Of a DNA stretch of 47,407 bases, positions 16,932 through 25,549 are shown piece by piece. Position 1 is the first letter of the stretch; every line of letters starts with the position of its first letter. A program made the position numbers and the translations under genes. The DNA is from an uncultured Woeseiaceae bacterium. GTDB taxonomy: Bacteria > Pseudomonadota > Gammaproteobacteria > Steroidobacterales > Woeseiaceae. A model generated the notes under the pieces. That model saw only the letters and a program-made list of their open reading frames with translations. It was not told the DNA's origin and did no database searches. The stretch is from contig CAJQPL010000024.1 of assembly GCA_905480215.1 (NCBI GenBank), positions 1 through 47,407 of the forward strand, given 5' to 3'.

Positions 16932-18383
16932 ATGAACTGGACCGTCGTACAGCGGATTCTCGGGCTCTTGCTGATGATATTCAGCTTGACGATGCTACCG
17001 CCGATCGCCTTCAGTGTTTGGTACAACGATCAATCGTGGCTACCGTTCGTACAGGGTTTCTGCTTAACGCTTGCGGCCGGCATCATCATCTGGTTTCCGG
17101 TACGCCGCTCGCGTAAAGATTTGCGCTTGCGTGATGGATTCCTGGTTGTTGCAGCATTTTGGACTGTACTTGGCGCTTTTGGTGCCGCACCACTTTATTT
17201 CGTCGATTCCCTGTCACTGACATTAACCGACGCAATATTTGAGTCCATGTCGGGCCTCACCACGACCGGCGCAACCGTGTTAACCGGCCTCGACGAACTA
17301 CCCTTATCGGTGCTGTACTACCGGCAGCAACTGCAGTGGCTTGGTGGCATGGGTATCATCGTTTTAGCTGTTGCGGTACTGCCAATGCTGGGCGTTGGCG
17401 GCATGCAGTTGTACCGCGCCGAAACGCCGGGCCCTGTTAAAGATACAAAACTAACGCCGCGTATAACCGAAACCGCAAAAGCTCTGTGGTATGTGTATCT
17501 GGCATTCACAATTGCCTGCATGATCAGTTACCGCTTGGCGGGTATGGGTTGGTTTGATGCCCTGTGCCATGCGTTCTCGACGGTTGCAATCGGCGGCTTC
17601 TCAACCCACGACGCAAGCATTGGCTATTTCGACAGCGCGCTTGTCGACGTCGTCGGTATTGTTTTCATGTTCATCGCAGGCATAAATTTTTCGCTGCACT
17701 TCTTCGCCTGGCGTTACGTGTCTATTAAGCACTATTTTCAAGATCCTGAGTTTAAAGCGTATAGCTATATGCTCATCTCGCTGTCTTTGATCGTTCTGTA
17801 CACGCTCTACAATGACCGTGGCTTTGACAATTCCGGCGACACATTTATTAACGGTGTTTTCCAGGCTGTATCAATAGCAACCACGACGGGCTTTACCACA
17901 GAGAACTTCGCCTTGTGGCCAGCCGCGCTGCCAGTGCTGCTCATTTTTTCGAGTTTCGTCGGCGGTTCAGCGGGCTCGACGGCAGGCGGAATCAAAGTTA
18001 TTCGCTGGTTGCTTATTTATAAGCAGGGTGCGAGAGAGGTCGCTCGACTGGTCCATCCAAACGCCGAGATTCCCGTCAAGCTCGGCAACACGGCTGTGCA
18101 ATATCGGGTCGTCGACGCGGTCTGGGGATTCTTCTCCGTTTACGTTGTTGTTTTCAGCATAATGCTTCTTGCGATGATGGCTACCGGCCTTGATCAGGTA
18201 ACTGCTTTTTCCGCCGTAGCAGCCACGCTAAATAACCTCGGCCCGGGCCTGGGAGACGTCACCTCCGGCTTCATGTCGCTAAGCGATACCGCGAAGTGGA
18301 TAGCGGTTGTCGGAATGTTGTTGGGTCGTCTCGAGATATTCACGCTTCTGGTTCTGATCACGCCAACCTTCTGGCGGCACTAA
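16932..18383 (+). CDS. trkH: Trk potassium transporter membrane subunit TrkH
   Basis: A 483-residue K+-translocating subunit made of four degenerate M1-P-M2 repeats. The pore-loop glycines are visible: SGLTTTGATVL, FSTVAIGGFSTHD, IATTTGFTTENF and ATLNNLGPGLGDV, each placed before a membrane helix. QWLGGMGIIVLAVAVLPMLGVGGMQLYRAE is the strongly conserved segment after the first pore loop, and GGSAGSTAGGIKVIRW that before the late helices. K+ enters through this subunit under control of TrkA, encoded directly upstream. Its stop TAA overlaps the ATG of dctQ (TAATG). Confidence 0.96.
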   Translation: MNWTVVQRILGLLLMIFSLTMLPPIAFSVWYNDQSWLPFVQGFCLTLAAGIIIWFPVRRSRKDLRLRDGFLVVAAFWTVLGAFGAAPLYFVDSLSLTLTDAIFESMSGLTTTGATVLTGLDELPLSVLYYRQQLQWLGGMGIIVLAVAVLPMLGVGGMQLYRAETPGPVKDTKLTPRITETAKALWYVYLAFTIACMISYRLAGMGWFDALCHAFSTVAIGGFSTHDASIGYFDSALVDVVGIVFMFIAGINFSLHFFAWRYVSIKHYFQDPEFKAYSYMLISLSLIVLYTLYNDRGFDNSGDTFINGVFQAVSIATTTGFTTENFALWPAALPVLLIFSSFVGGSAGSTAGGIKVIRWLLIYKQGAREVARLVHPNAEIPVKLGNTAVQYRVVDAVWGFFSVYVVVFSIMLLAMMATGLDQVTAFSAVAATLNNLGPGLGDVTSGFMSLSDTAKWIAVVGMLLGRLEIFTLLVLITPTFWRH

Positions 18384-18868
18384 TGCTCGAGCGAGTAAGT
18401 GAGCTGCTCGGCAAGGCGGCAGCATGGATGACGCTGTTCATGGTGCTCGTGACCTTTGTTGTGGTCGTGATGCGTTATGTTTTTGATGCCGGCCTCATCT
18501 GGCTGCAGGAATCCGTGGTCTGGATGCATGCGTTCGTGTTCATGATCGGCGCTGCTTATACACTGCAGCAGGAAGAGCATGTCCGCGTAGATATTTTCTA
18601 TCGTGAAGCCAGTCCACTTCGACGTGCATGGATAGACCTCATCGGTGTCGCCGTATTCTTACTACCCATATGTGCTTTTCTCGCTTGGAAATCCTACGAT
18701 TTCGTCGCGGCTTCCTGGAGGCTTGAAGAAGCATCACGGGAGGCGGGTGGCTTACCGTATCCACTAATTCCATTGCTCAAGAGCATTCTACTGGTCATGC
18801 CGATTACGGTTGGCTTGCAGGGTATAGCGATGCTGCAAAAGTGCTTGCGCACTATCAGGGGCGGCTGA
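18383..18868 (+). CDS. dctQ: TRAP transporter small membrane subunit (DctQ)
   Basis: A 161-residue four-helix protein of the DctQ family, the small integral subunit of tripartite ATP-independent periplasmic transporters. The family motif spanning helices one to three is present: VVVVMRYVFDAGLIWLQESV, then WMHAFVFMIGAAYTLQQEEHVRVDIFY. The start at 18383 overlaps the trkH stop in a TAATG junction, which strongly suggests coupled translation with the K+ transporter. The large subunit dctM begins 1 bp after its stop. DctQ and DctM together form the sodium-driven membrane part. Confidence 0.92.
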   Translation: MLERVSELLGKAAAWMTLFMVLVTFVVVVMRYVFDAGLIWLQESVVWMHAFVFMIGAAYTLQQEEHVRVDIFYREASPLRRAWIDLIGVAVFLLPICAFLAWKSYDFVAASWRLEEASREAGGLPYPLIPLLKSILLVMPITVGLQGIAMLQKCLRTIRGG

Positions 18869-18869
18869 G

Positions 18870-20243
18870 ATGGAGTGGGTTGCGGCTTTGCTGTTCGTTA
18901 CTGTGATCGTAGTCCTGCTGGCGGGTTTCCCGGTTGCATTCACGCTCGGTGGGACGGCGCTGTTGTTTGCCGGTTTTGGCGTTCTAAGCGGTAACTTCCA
19001 CGAAGCCCTGCTATCCGGGCTACCGAATCGCATCTTCGGCATCATGACTAATGAGACCTTGGTCGCGGTGCCCCTGTTCGTTTTCATGGGCGTTACCTTG
19101 GAACGCGCACGCATTGCCGAAGATTTGCTCGAAACACTCAGTGCATTATTTGGCTCGCTTCGCGGTGGCCTTGGAATCTCTGTAACGCTCGTGGGTATGT
19201 TGTTGGCAGCCAGTACCGGCATCGTCGGAGCAACTGTGGTGACGATGGGCCTGTTGTCCTTGCCGACGATGCTCAAGCGCGGCTACTCGCCTGAGATTGC
19301 GACCGGCACCATCTGCGCCTCACGAACGCTCGGCCAGATCATTCCGCCATCCATCATCCTCGTGATGCTCGGCGACGTCATGACAACTGCATATCAACAG
19401 GCGCAATTGGAAATGGGCATTTTCTCGCCCAAGACCGTGTCTGTTGGCGATCTTTTTGCTGGCGCGTTGATACCGGGCCTGTTGCTAGTGCTTCTGTATA
19501 TGCTCTATATCCTCGGCGTGGCATTTTTCAAACCGGCGACAATGCCCGCGCATCATCGCGAGCCCGGAGAAGAAGTTTCGCTGCGCCAAATCATGCAGGC
19601 CTTGTTGCCACCGCTGCTGCTCATTTTCGCCGTGTTGGGCTCGATACTCTTTGGGCTGGCAACACCGACGGAGGCGGCGGGTGTTGGTGGCATGGGCGCT
19701 TTGCTAATGGCTATCTCGCGCCGACAACTTGACCTTGAGCGTCTGCAGGAAATCATGCGCAGCACGTTGCGTATCAGCAGCATGGTTTTCTTGATCCTGA
19801 TTGGTGCGTCAATTTTCTCACTGGTGTTTCGCGGCTATGGCGGCGATGACGGAGTGCGCGCCGTTTTGGAAGCGCTTCCTGGTGGCGTCGTTGGCGCCGT
19901 AATTGCCGTCATGCTGGTGATGTTCTTGCTTGGCTTCGTACTCGATTTTATCGAGATTACTTTCGTTGTAGTGCCCATCGTCGGACCAGTGCTGCTAGCT
20001 ATGGGTCTCGATCCTGTATGGCTCGGCATCATGATCGCGATTAACTTGCAAACATCTTTCCTCACGCCGCCATTTGGTTTCGCATTGTTTTATCTACGCG
20101 GCGTAGCGCCGCCGGAAATTAAAACATCGCAAATTTACCGCGGCGCCATTCCGTTTGTTGGCATTCAACTACTTGCACTGCTGTTGCTCGCCATCTTCCC
20201 GGAGCTTGTCACCTGGCTACCCGGGAAAATCTACGGCAGCTAA
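18870..20243 (+). CDS. dctM: TRAP transporter large permease subunit (DctM)
   Basis: A 457-residue membrane protein of the DctM family with about 12 helices. It begins with VVLLAGFPVAFTLGG and continues with NETLVAVPLFVFMGVTLERA and GASTGIVGATVVTMG-type loops (here AASTGIVGATVVTMGLLSLP), followed by ICASRTLGQIIPPSIILVMLG. These are the signature re-entrant segments of the large TRAP subunit. The later repeat has TPTEAAGVGGMGALL and LQTSFLTPPFGFALFYLRG. It is a Na+-coupled elevator-type permease that receives substrate from the binding protein, whose gene is convergent and 13 bp away. Confidence 0.95.
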   Translation: MEWVAALLFVTVIVVLLAGFPVAFTLGGTALLFAGFGVLSGNFHEALLSGLPNRIFGIMTNETLVAVPLFVFMGVTLERARIAEDLLETLSALFGSLRGGLGISVTLVGMLLAASTGIVGATVVTMGLLSLPTMLKRGYSPEIATGTICASRTLGQIIPPSIILVMLGDVMTTAYQQAQLEMGIFSPKTVSVGDLFAGALIPGLLLVLLYMLYILGVAFFKPATMPAHHREPGEEVSLRQIMQALLPPLLLIFAVLGSILFGLATPTEAAGVGGMGALLMAISRRQLDLERLQEIMRSTLRISSMVFLILIGASIFSLVFRGYGGDDGVRAVLEALPGGVVGAVIAVMLVMFLLGFVLDFIEITFVVVPIVGPVLLAMGLDPVWLGIMIAINLQTSFLTPPFGFALFYLRGVAPPEIKTSQIYRGAIPFVGIQLLALLLLAIFPELVTWLPGKIYGS

Positions 20244-20256
20244 CTCGACGCCGTAT

Positions 20257-21351
20257 TTAGCTCGTGCGAGTTTCCAGATACGCTTGTTCAGAGATGCGCG
20301 TGTTCGCTTCCATTTTTTCCAAATATTCATAGTATGGCTTGCTGATTTTTGCGGCAGCGGGATCGTTCGCCGCCATTTCTTCAACAATCTCTCGAGCGAT
20401 TATTTTTAGATGTTGCAAAACTTCGGCGGGAAATGGACGAATATCGATGTTCGGATCGGCCATCAATTGCTGCAGTGAGTTGGCATTACCGTGACTGTAT
20501 TCTGCAGCCATATCGAGGGTAATTGACTGGCATGTTATTTCGACCAGTGCTTGCAAATCAGCGGGCAAGGAATCCCACGCTTCACGATTGATGATGCACT
20601 CGAGGCCAGGGCCGGTTTCCTGCCACCCGGGGTAGTAATAGTAGGTCGCCGCCTTGTGCAGACCAAAGGAAACGTCGTTGTAAGGCCCAACCCATTCAGT
20701 GGCATCGATGGCGCCGGTTTGTAGCGATGTAAAGATCTCTGAGCCTGGCAGGATAATTGGCGTACCGCCGGCTCTGCGTAACACCTCACCGCCCAGTCCG
20801 GGAATGCGCATCTTCAGTCCCTTGATATCATCGATGCTGTTGATCTGCTTGTTGAACCAACCGCCCATCTGCACGCCAGTGTTGCCGCATAAGAACGGCA
20901 TCAGGTTGAAGGGCTCATAAAGCTCGCGCCACAATTCGAGGCCGCCGCCGTAGTGGATCCAGGCATTCAACTCCATGTAATTCATGCCAAACGGAATTGC
21001 AGTAAAGAATTGTGCAGCGTCTACCTTGCCGCGGTGATAATAGGACGCATCATGGCCCATCTCGACAGCGCCCCGACTGACCGCATCAAAGACTTCGAAA
21101 GGCGGAACCAGTTCGCCGCCGCCGTAAACTTTGATTTTCAAGCGACCGGCGGATGCGCGCTCGAGGCGTTCCGCGAGATTCTCGACCGCCATACCCAAAC
21201 CCGGAAATTTTGGTGGCCAGGAGGTTACACAGGACCATTCAAATGTTTCGCCAGCTTGAGCGGCGACCGTTTTCTGCTCAGGGTCGGCTTTTGAGCATGC
21301 CGCGACCCCCGCGGCGACGGCCAGGCCGCCAACAAATTCTCTTCTTTTCAT
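20257..21351 (-). CDS. dctP: TRAP transporter substrate-binding protein, TakP-like
   Basis: A 364-residue periplasmic binding protein. The N-terminus MKRREFVGGLAVAAGVAAC combines a twin-arginine-like RR with a lipobox-like VAAC, so it may be Tat-exported and lipid-anchored. The segments GNTGVQMGGWFNK, AIDATEWVGPYNDVSFGL and TYYYYPGWQETGP are those of the TakP subgroup, whose characterised member from Rhodobacter sphaeroides binds 2-oxo acids such as pyruvate. A 2-keto acid or similar monocarboxylate ligand is therefore the best guess. The gene faces dctQM instead of preceding it, which is unusual for TRAP operons but leaves little doubt they function together. Confidence 0.9.
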   Translation of the reverse strand: MKRREFVGGLAVAAGVAACSKADPEQKTVAAQAGETFEWSCVTSWPPKFPGLGMAVENLAERLERASAGRLKIKVYGGGELVPPFEVFDAVSRGAVEMGHDASYYHRGKVDAAQFFTAIPFGMNYMELNAWIHYGGGLELWRELYEPFNLMPFLCGNTGVQMGGWFNKQINSIDDIKGLKMRIPGLGGEVLRRAGGTPIILPGSEIFTSLQTGAIDATEWVGPYNDVSFGLHKAATYYYYPGWQETGPGLECIINREAWDSLPADLQALVEITCQSITLDMAAEYSHGNANSLQQLMADPNIDIRPFPAEVLQHLKIIAREIVEEMAANDPAAAKISKPYYEYLEKMEANTRISEQAYLETRTS

Positions 21352-21528
21352 TGTGATTCCGGGACTCAGATGTGGTGCCGATAGTCTATGCGCACCCTAC
21401 AAGCGACTCAACAAGTGTCGTTCTGATTCGAGGAATGCCCAAGGTGGATCCTTTGCTTTAAAATCTCCACTTATACCCAAGAATAAGCTTTATTTTGGTC
21501 TGATAAATCCACTTTTATCTTATAAAAT

Positions 21529-21551
21529 GGCCCCGGCATTACGCCGGGGCC
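21529..21551 (-). terminator. strong GC hairpin upstream of dctP, terminator-like on the minus strand
   Basis: GGCCCCGGC (21529-21537), loop ATTAC, GCCGGGGCC (21543-21551): a perfect 9-bp stem. On the minus strand it is followed by ATTTTATAAG, so it could end or attenuate leftward transcription. It lies 178 bp upstream of the dctP start in the 398-bp region (21352-21749) between dctP and dtd. The rest of that region is AT-rich near dctP, with TATACT at 21683-21688 as a possible -10 box for dtd; I see no RNA gene or ORF of substance in it. Confidence 0.45.
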
Positions 21552-21749
21552 GCCCATCCTTGGTCCGACCAGCAAAAATCGCCTTAAAAATGCCGTCCAT
21601 GGCTGCAAACGGAGCGCCTGCAACGCTCAATCTCTCACCGATCGGTAATATTAATTGTTACAGGCTTGCCAACGGCTGTAGCTATACTTAATTGCTTGAT
21701 GCATTAATAAAGGCTCTAGAGGCCGCAAATACGGATACCTGAAGAAGAA

Positions 21750-22187
21750 ATGATTGGCCTGATACAACGCGTCACACAAGCCAGCGTCAGCGTTGACGGG
21801 CATGAAATCGCTCGCATCTCGCGCGGTTTACTAACCCTGGTCGCTGTACATCGCGACGACGAGCAACGCGATATCGCTCGCCTGGCGGAGCGTATGCTCT
21901 CTTACCGAGTGTTTCCGGACGCTAAAGACCGCATGAACCGTAGTGTTGAGGACATTTCTGGTGGTTTACTGCTGGTGCCGCAATTTACATTGGCTGCGAA
22001 TACAAAAAAGGGTACTCGCGCGAGTTTCACCAAAGGTGCAGCGCCGGACACCGCAAATGCCTACTTCGATCAGTTAGTTGAAATTTGCCGACATCGCCTC
22101 GAACAGGTTGAGTGCGGCCGCTTTGGCGCCGATATGCAGGTCAGTCTCATCAATGACGGCCCCGTGACGTTCTGGCTTGAGTCCTAG
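21750..22187 (+). CDS. dtd: D-aminoacyl-tRNA deacylase
   Basis: A 145-residue DTD protein that removes D-amino acids (and glycine from tRNA-Ala) from mischarged tRNAs in the cytoplasm. It begins MIGLIQRVTQASVSVDG, the standard N-terminus, and ends with NDGPVTFWLES, which contains the Gly-cisPro motif of the active site. Length is that of the family. The second signature, normally SQFTLA, reads PQFTLA here, and the following AADT reads AANT. It stands 132 bp before tatA; in many relatives dtd lies in similar housekeeping clusters. Confidence 0.94.
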   Translation: MIGLIQRVTQASVSVDGHEIARISRGLLTLVAVHRDDEQRDIARLAERMLSYRVFPDAKDRMNRSVEDISGGLLLVPQFTLAANTKKGTRASFTKGAAPDTANAYFDQLVEICRHRLEQVECGRFGADMQVSLINDGPVTFWLES

Positions 22188-22224
22188 TCTAGTCTTGGGC
22201 ACGTGTGACGTTGGTACGGTTTTG

Positions 22225-22254
22225 TTGCACTGGCAGGCGTATCATGAACATAAT
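22225..22254 (+). promoter_or_regulatory. possible tatA promoter
   Basis: TTGCAC (22225-22230) and CATAAT (22249-22254) are 18 bp apart and lie 65 bp upstream of the tatA start. Both boxes are partial matches to sigma-70 consensus. Confidence 0.3.
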
Positions 22255-22319
22255 TCGCGCTCAGGTTTGGCTGGCGCTAACCCCCCAGCCGAAAAAGCAC
22301 CGTCCCAGGAGTAGAAAAA

Positions 22320-22550
22320 ATGCTTAGCAACATCGGTCCGTGGCAGTTATTGATCATTCTGGTCATCGTTTTGGCCATATTCGGCACCAAGAAGCTGAGT
22401 TCATTGGGTTCTGATCTCGGCAAGTCAGTGAAAGGCTTTCGTTCAGCCATGAGCGAGGCAGAGGAAACTGCCGAAAAGTTAAGCGACACATCAGATGCCG
22501 ACTTCGACAACACGCCGGTTGATGAGAGCCGCGACAAAACCGACGCCTAG
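22320..22550 (+). CDS. tatA: twin-arginine translocase subunit TatA
   Basis: A 76-residue TatA with one N-terminal membrane helix ([22 protein letters not shown]), the FG hinge and the amphipathic helix [21 protein letters not shown], followed by an acidic tail. [22 protein letters not shown] is nearly the consensus for gammaproteobacterial TatA, which forms the ring that lets folded proteins cross the inner membrane. A ribosome site (CAGGAG) stands 11 bp before the ATG. It is the first gene of tatABC; the Tat-like signal on the nearby dctP product is a plausible client. Confidence 0.95.
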   Translation: MLSNIGPWQLLIILVIVLAIFGTKKLSSLGSDLGKSVKGFRSAMSEAEETAEKLSDTSDADFDNTPVDESRDKTDA

Positions 22551-22565
22551 TCGCTCGAAGACACC

Positions 22566-22889
22566 ATGTCAGGCATCGGCGGCTCCGAATTTATCCTTAT
22601 CTGTTTGATCGGGCTCCTGATACTGGGGCCTGAACGTTTGCCGCGTGTCACCAAACAAATCGGTGGCTGGATCGGCAAGGCGCGCCAAATGACGCGCTCA
22701 CTGCAAAGGCAGCTCGAGGACGAGGCCAGCATTGAGAAGAATTTCGGCTTCGACCCAAAGGATCTGGACCCTAAAGAGATGTTAAAGCCTCGTGAAGACG
22801 ATACTTTTTCGCCGCTGCACGATGAGGAAGACGAGGACGAGGTCGAGGACGGCGAGGACGACAAAGATGACAAGGCGCCATCGTCGTGA
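22566..22889 (+). CDS. tatB: twin-arginine translocase subunit TatB
   Basis: A 107-residue TatB with the N-terminal helix GGSEFILICLIGLLILGPERLPRV, in which the conserved Glu near the start and the LGPERLP hinge are diagnostic, then an amphipathic helix (VTKQIGGWIGKARQMTRSLQRQLEDE). The C-terminal third is extremely acidic (EEDEDEVEDGEDDKDDK). TatB with TatC forms the receptor for RR signal peptides. Its TGA stop overlaps the GTG start of tatC, so the two are translationally coupled. Confidence 0.94.
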   Translation: MSGIGGSEFILICLIGLLILGPERLPRVTKQIGGWIGKARQMTRSLQRQLEDEASIEKNFGFDPKDLDPKEMLKPREDDTFSPLHDEEDEDEVEDGEDDKDDKAPSS

Positions 22890-23629
22890 GCGATTCAGAC
22901 ACTGAGGAGAATCTTGCCGAAGGCACGTTGATGTCGCACCTCGCCGAGCTGCGTAACCGCTTGTTCAAGACTCTCGGCAGTGTGTTTCTTGTCTTCATCT
23001 GCCTGGTGCCCTTCGGCCGTAAAATATTCGATTTTATCGCCACGCCGCTGACGCGATTCACGCCTAGTGGTGAGCTGCAATCGATTGGTGCGGTGAAGCC
23101 CCTGACCGTGATTATCTCACTGATGTTTTACCTGGCCCTGTTCATCGCTATGCCGGTCGTCCTGTATCAACTATGGGCATTTATAGCGCCCGGGCTATAC
23201 AAGAAAGAAAAGCATTTCGCTTTTCCATTGCTGGCATCGAGCATCGTGCTGTTTTACGCCGGACTTGCCTTCGCCTACTACGTCGTCTTTCCGCTTATAT
23301 TCGGCTTCGTCGCCGCTTTTACACCCGACATGGTCGAGTGGAAACCGGACATCGGAGAATATGTAAGCTTCATTATGATGGTGGCTCTGGTCTTTGGTCT
23401 GGCTTTCGAAACACCGGTAGCAACCCTGCTGACCGTGATGACCGGGCTGACAACCCCAGAGAAACTGGGCAAGGCAAGGCCATATGTTTTTCTCGGCGCT
23501 TTTGTCGTCGGCATGCTACTGACCCCACCAGATGTCATCAGCCAAACAATGCTGGCGATCCCCGTATACCTGCTCTACGAGCTCGGCATAATCATGTCGA
23601 AACTATACAAGTCCAAATCCGTCAAGTAG
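22886..23629 (+). CDS. tatC: twin-arginine translocase subunit TatC
   Basis: A 247-residue six-helix TatC. The N-terminal SHLAELRNRLFKTL is the signal-peptide binding segment with its conserved Glu. LYQLWAFIAPGLYKKEK after the second helix and FGLAFETPVATLLTV with its conserved Glu in the fourth are further hallmarks. The end (PDVISQTMLAIPVYLLYELGI) is also typical. The start is a GTG that overlaps the tatB stop (GTGA). It completes the tatABC operon; a 90-bp gap follows before the peptide transporter gene. Confidence 0.96.
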   Translation: MSDSDTEENLAEGTLMSHLAELRNRLFKTLGSVFLVFICLVPFGRKIFDFIATPLTRFTPSGELQSIGAVKPLTVIISLMFYLALFIAMPVVLYQLWAFIAPGLYKKEKHFAFPLLASSIVLFYAGLAFAYYVVFPLIFGFVAAFTPDMVEWKPDIGEYVSFIMMVALVFGLAFETPVATLLTVMTGLTTPEKLGKARPYVFLGAFVVGMLLTPPDVISQTMLAIPVYLLYELGIIMSKLYKSKSVK

Positions 23630-23719
23630 CTAAGCAGGGCGTATTTGGTGTTTAATATCTAGCGCTTATCCGCCCTAAAAGATCTAAGTGGCGCCAGACG
23701 TCACCCCCTGGGGAAAATA

Positions 23720-25531
23720 ATGACAAGCACTGTTGCCGGTTCGCCGGTTGACCTAGCCAATCAAGCAGAATTCCTGGGGCACCCCAAGGGTCTGTATGTC
23801 TGCTTTACGACCGAGTTATGGGAGCGATTTTCATTCTATGGAATGAAGTATTTGCTGCTGCTGTACTTGACGAAGTATCACCTGTTCACTGACGGCGAAG
23901 GCCTTGATGTATTAGGTTCCTACGCGGGTCTCGTGTATGCACTGCCGCTCATCGGTGGCATGATCGCTGACCGCTTTCTTGGCATGAGAAAATCAGTATT
24001 GTTCGGCGGCATTCTATTGTCGCTTGGGCACATTATGATGGCTCTGGAAGGCCATCAGGCGATCAACTATGCAGCTGGCACCGTTCTGACTCACGACCTG
24101 GCGCTTGCCAGTGGAGAAGTTTTTGCCGCCGGTACGATCTTGACTGAAGCCGTCATGTATCGCGACACGGCAGCGCTGAACGCCTTCTATTTCGCGTTGG
24201 CCTTAATCGTAATGGGCGTTGGTTACCTTAAACCCAACATCTCAACCATTGTCGGCAAGTTGTATGCATACGACGATCCACGTCGCGACAGTGGTTTCAC
24301 GATTTTCTATATGGGCATCAACATCGGCGCATTTGTAGCCACGCTGTTGTGTGGCTGGCTCGGCGAAACCTATGGCTGGAGGTACGGTTTTGGTGCTGCC
24401 GGCATCGGTATGATCATCGGCCTGATTACATTCCTGTACGGTCAGAAACATCTGCTGGGACATGCCGAGCCATCAGCGCCCGAGAGACTCAAGGAGAGCT
24501 TCCTCGGACCAATCAATATTGAGTGGTCTATTTATATTCTCAGCCTGCCTTTCCTCGCCGTGTTCTGGCTGCTGTTACAACACGAACCGGTCGTTCTGCT
24601 GACGCAGAATGTATTCCTGATCATCGCGATCGTCGGCCTTATTCTTTATTCGATGGTGCACTCTAAAGAGGGCGGCAACACGGTTGCCTACGTAATCGCC
24701 GGGCTTGCCGTTGTCTGTGGTCTGTATGCCGTCGGCGTTAACCTGCATTTCATACCGGGTAGCGAGGCGCTGGCTGAGAACGTTCTGTACCTATCGATCC
24801 TGCTGATCGTGGGCTTCGTCGTATACGGCTTCGTGACACATAACTCACCAGAATTTGCGCGCACAGTTGTACTGATGATTTTGATTTTGTCGACGGTGGT
24901 CTTCTGGGCGCTGTTTGAGCAATCTGCAGGTTCGATGACTTTGTATGCGGATCGCGTTGTCGACCGTTCGATTGGCTCCACTACGTTTACCGCAGCGCAG
25001 TTCGGTTCACTTAACGCTGGCTTCATTATGTTGCTGGCTATTCCATTTGCCGCCCTTTGGACGTGGCTCTCAAAGAAGAATCTTGAGCCCAACACACCGG
25101 TAAAGTTTGGCCTGGGTATTCTGCAAGCAGGTCTTGGCTTTGGCGCCCTGGTTTTCGGCGCTCAGTTCCCCGATGAATCGGGTCAGATCGCGATGATCTG
25201 GCTGATCCTTGCCTATCTGTTGCATACCACCGGCGAGCTTTGCCTGTCGCCTGTCGGTTTATCTGCGGTCACCAAGCTTTCGATTGGAAATGTCGTTGGT
25301 GTAAGCATGGGAACCTGGTTTCTCGCAACCGCGCTTTCGGAAACGGTGGCAACTCGCATCGGTAAGATGGCTGCCATCGATACTTCTGCCGGCGAAACTG
25401 CCGACATCGCAACCGCAGTCGCGACCTACACAGAGCTGTTTTCATTCCTGATGTGGTTTGGTATTGGCATGGGTGTATTCATGATACTGATATCACCGTT
25501 ACTCAAACGCTGGATGCATGGCATTCACTAG
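23720..25531 (+). CDS. POT/PTR2 family proton-coupled peptide transporter
   Basis: A 603-residue major facilitator protein of the proton-dependent oligopeptide transporter family. The ExxER proton-coupling motif is in the first helix (ELWERFSFYGMKYLLLLYL), and the PTR2 signature FYMGINIGAFVATLLCGWLGETYGWRYGF lies around residues 197-225. About 14 helices are visible, as in bacterial members such as DtpT. It imports di- and tripeptides using the proton gradient. A secreted dipeptide-releasing M2 peptidase is encoded 18 bp downstream, so release and uptake of dipeptides probably work together. Confidence 0.94.
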   Translation: MTSTVAGSPVDLANQAEFLGHPKGLYVCFTTELWERFSFYGMKYLLLLYLTKYHLFTDGEGLDVLGSYAGLVYALPLIGGMIADRFLGMRKSVLFGGILLSLGHIMMALEGHQAINYAAGTVLTHDLALASGEVFAAGTILTEAVMYRDTAALNAFYFALALIVMGVGYLKPNISTIVGKLYAYDDPRRDSGFTIFYMGINIGAFVATLLCGWLGETYGWRYGFGAAGIGMIIGLITFLYGQKHLLGHAEPSAPERLKESFLGPINIEWSIYILSLPFLAVFWLLLQHEPVVLLTQNVFLIIAIVGLILYSMVHSKEGGNTVAYVIAGLAVVCGLYAVGVNLHFIPGSEALAENVLYLSILLIVGFVVYGFVTHNSPEFARTVVLMILILSTVVFWALFEQSAGSMTLYADRVVDRSIGSTTFTAAQFGSLNAGFIMLLAIPFAALWTWLSKKNLEPNTPVKFGLGILQAGLGFGALVFGAQFPDESGQIAMIWLILAYLLHTTGELCLSPVGLSAVTKLSIGNVVGVSMGTWFLATALSETVATRIGKMAAIDTSAGETADIATAVATYTELFSFLMWFGIGMGVFMILISPLLKRWMHGIH

Positions 25532-25549
25532 TCGCCAGTTTAAGAATTG

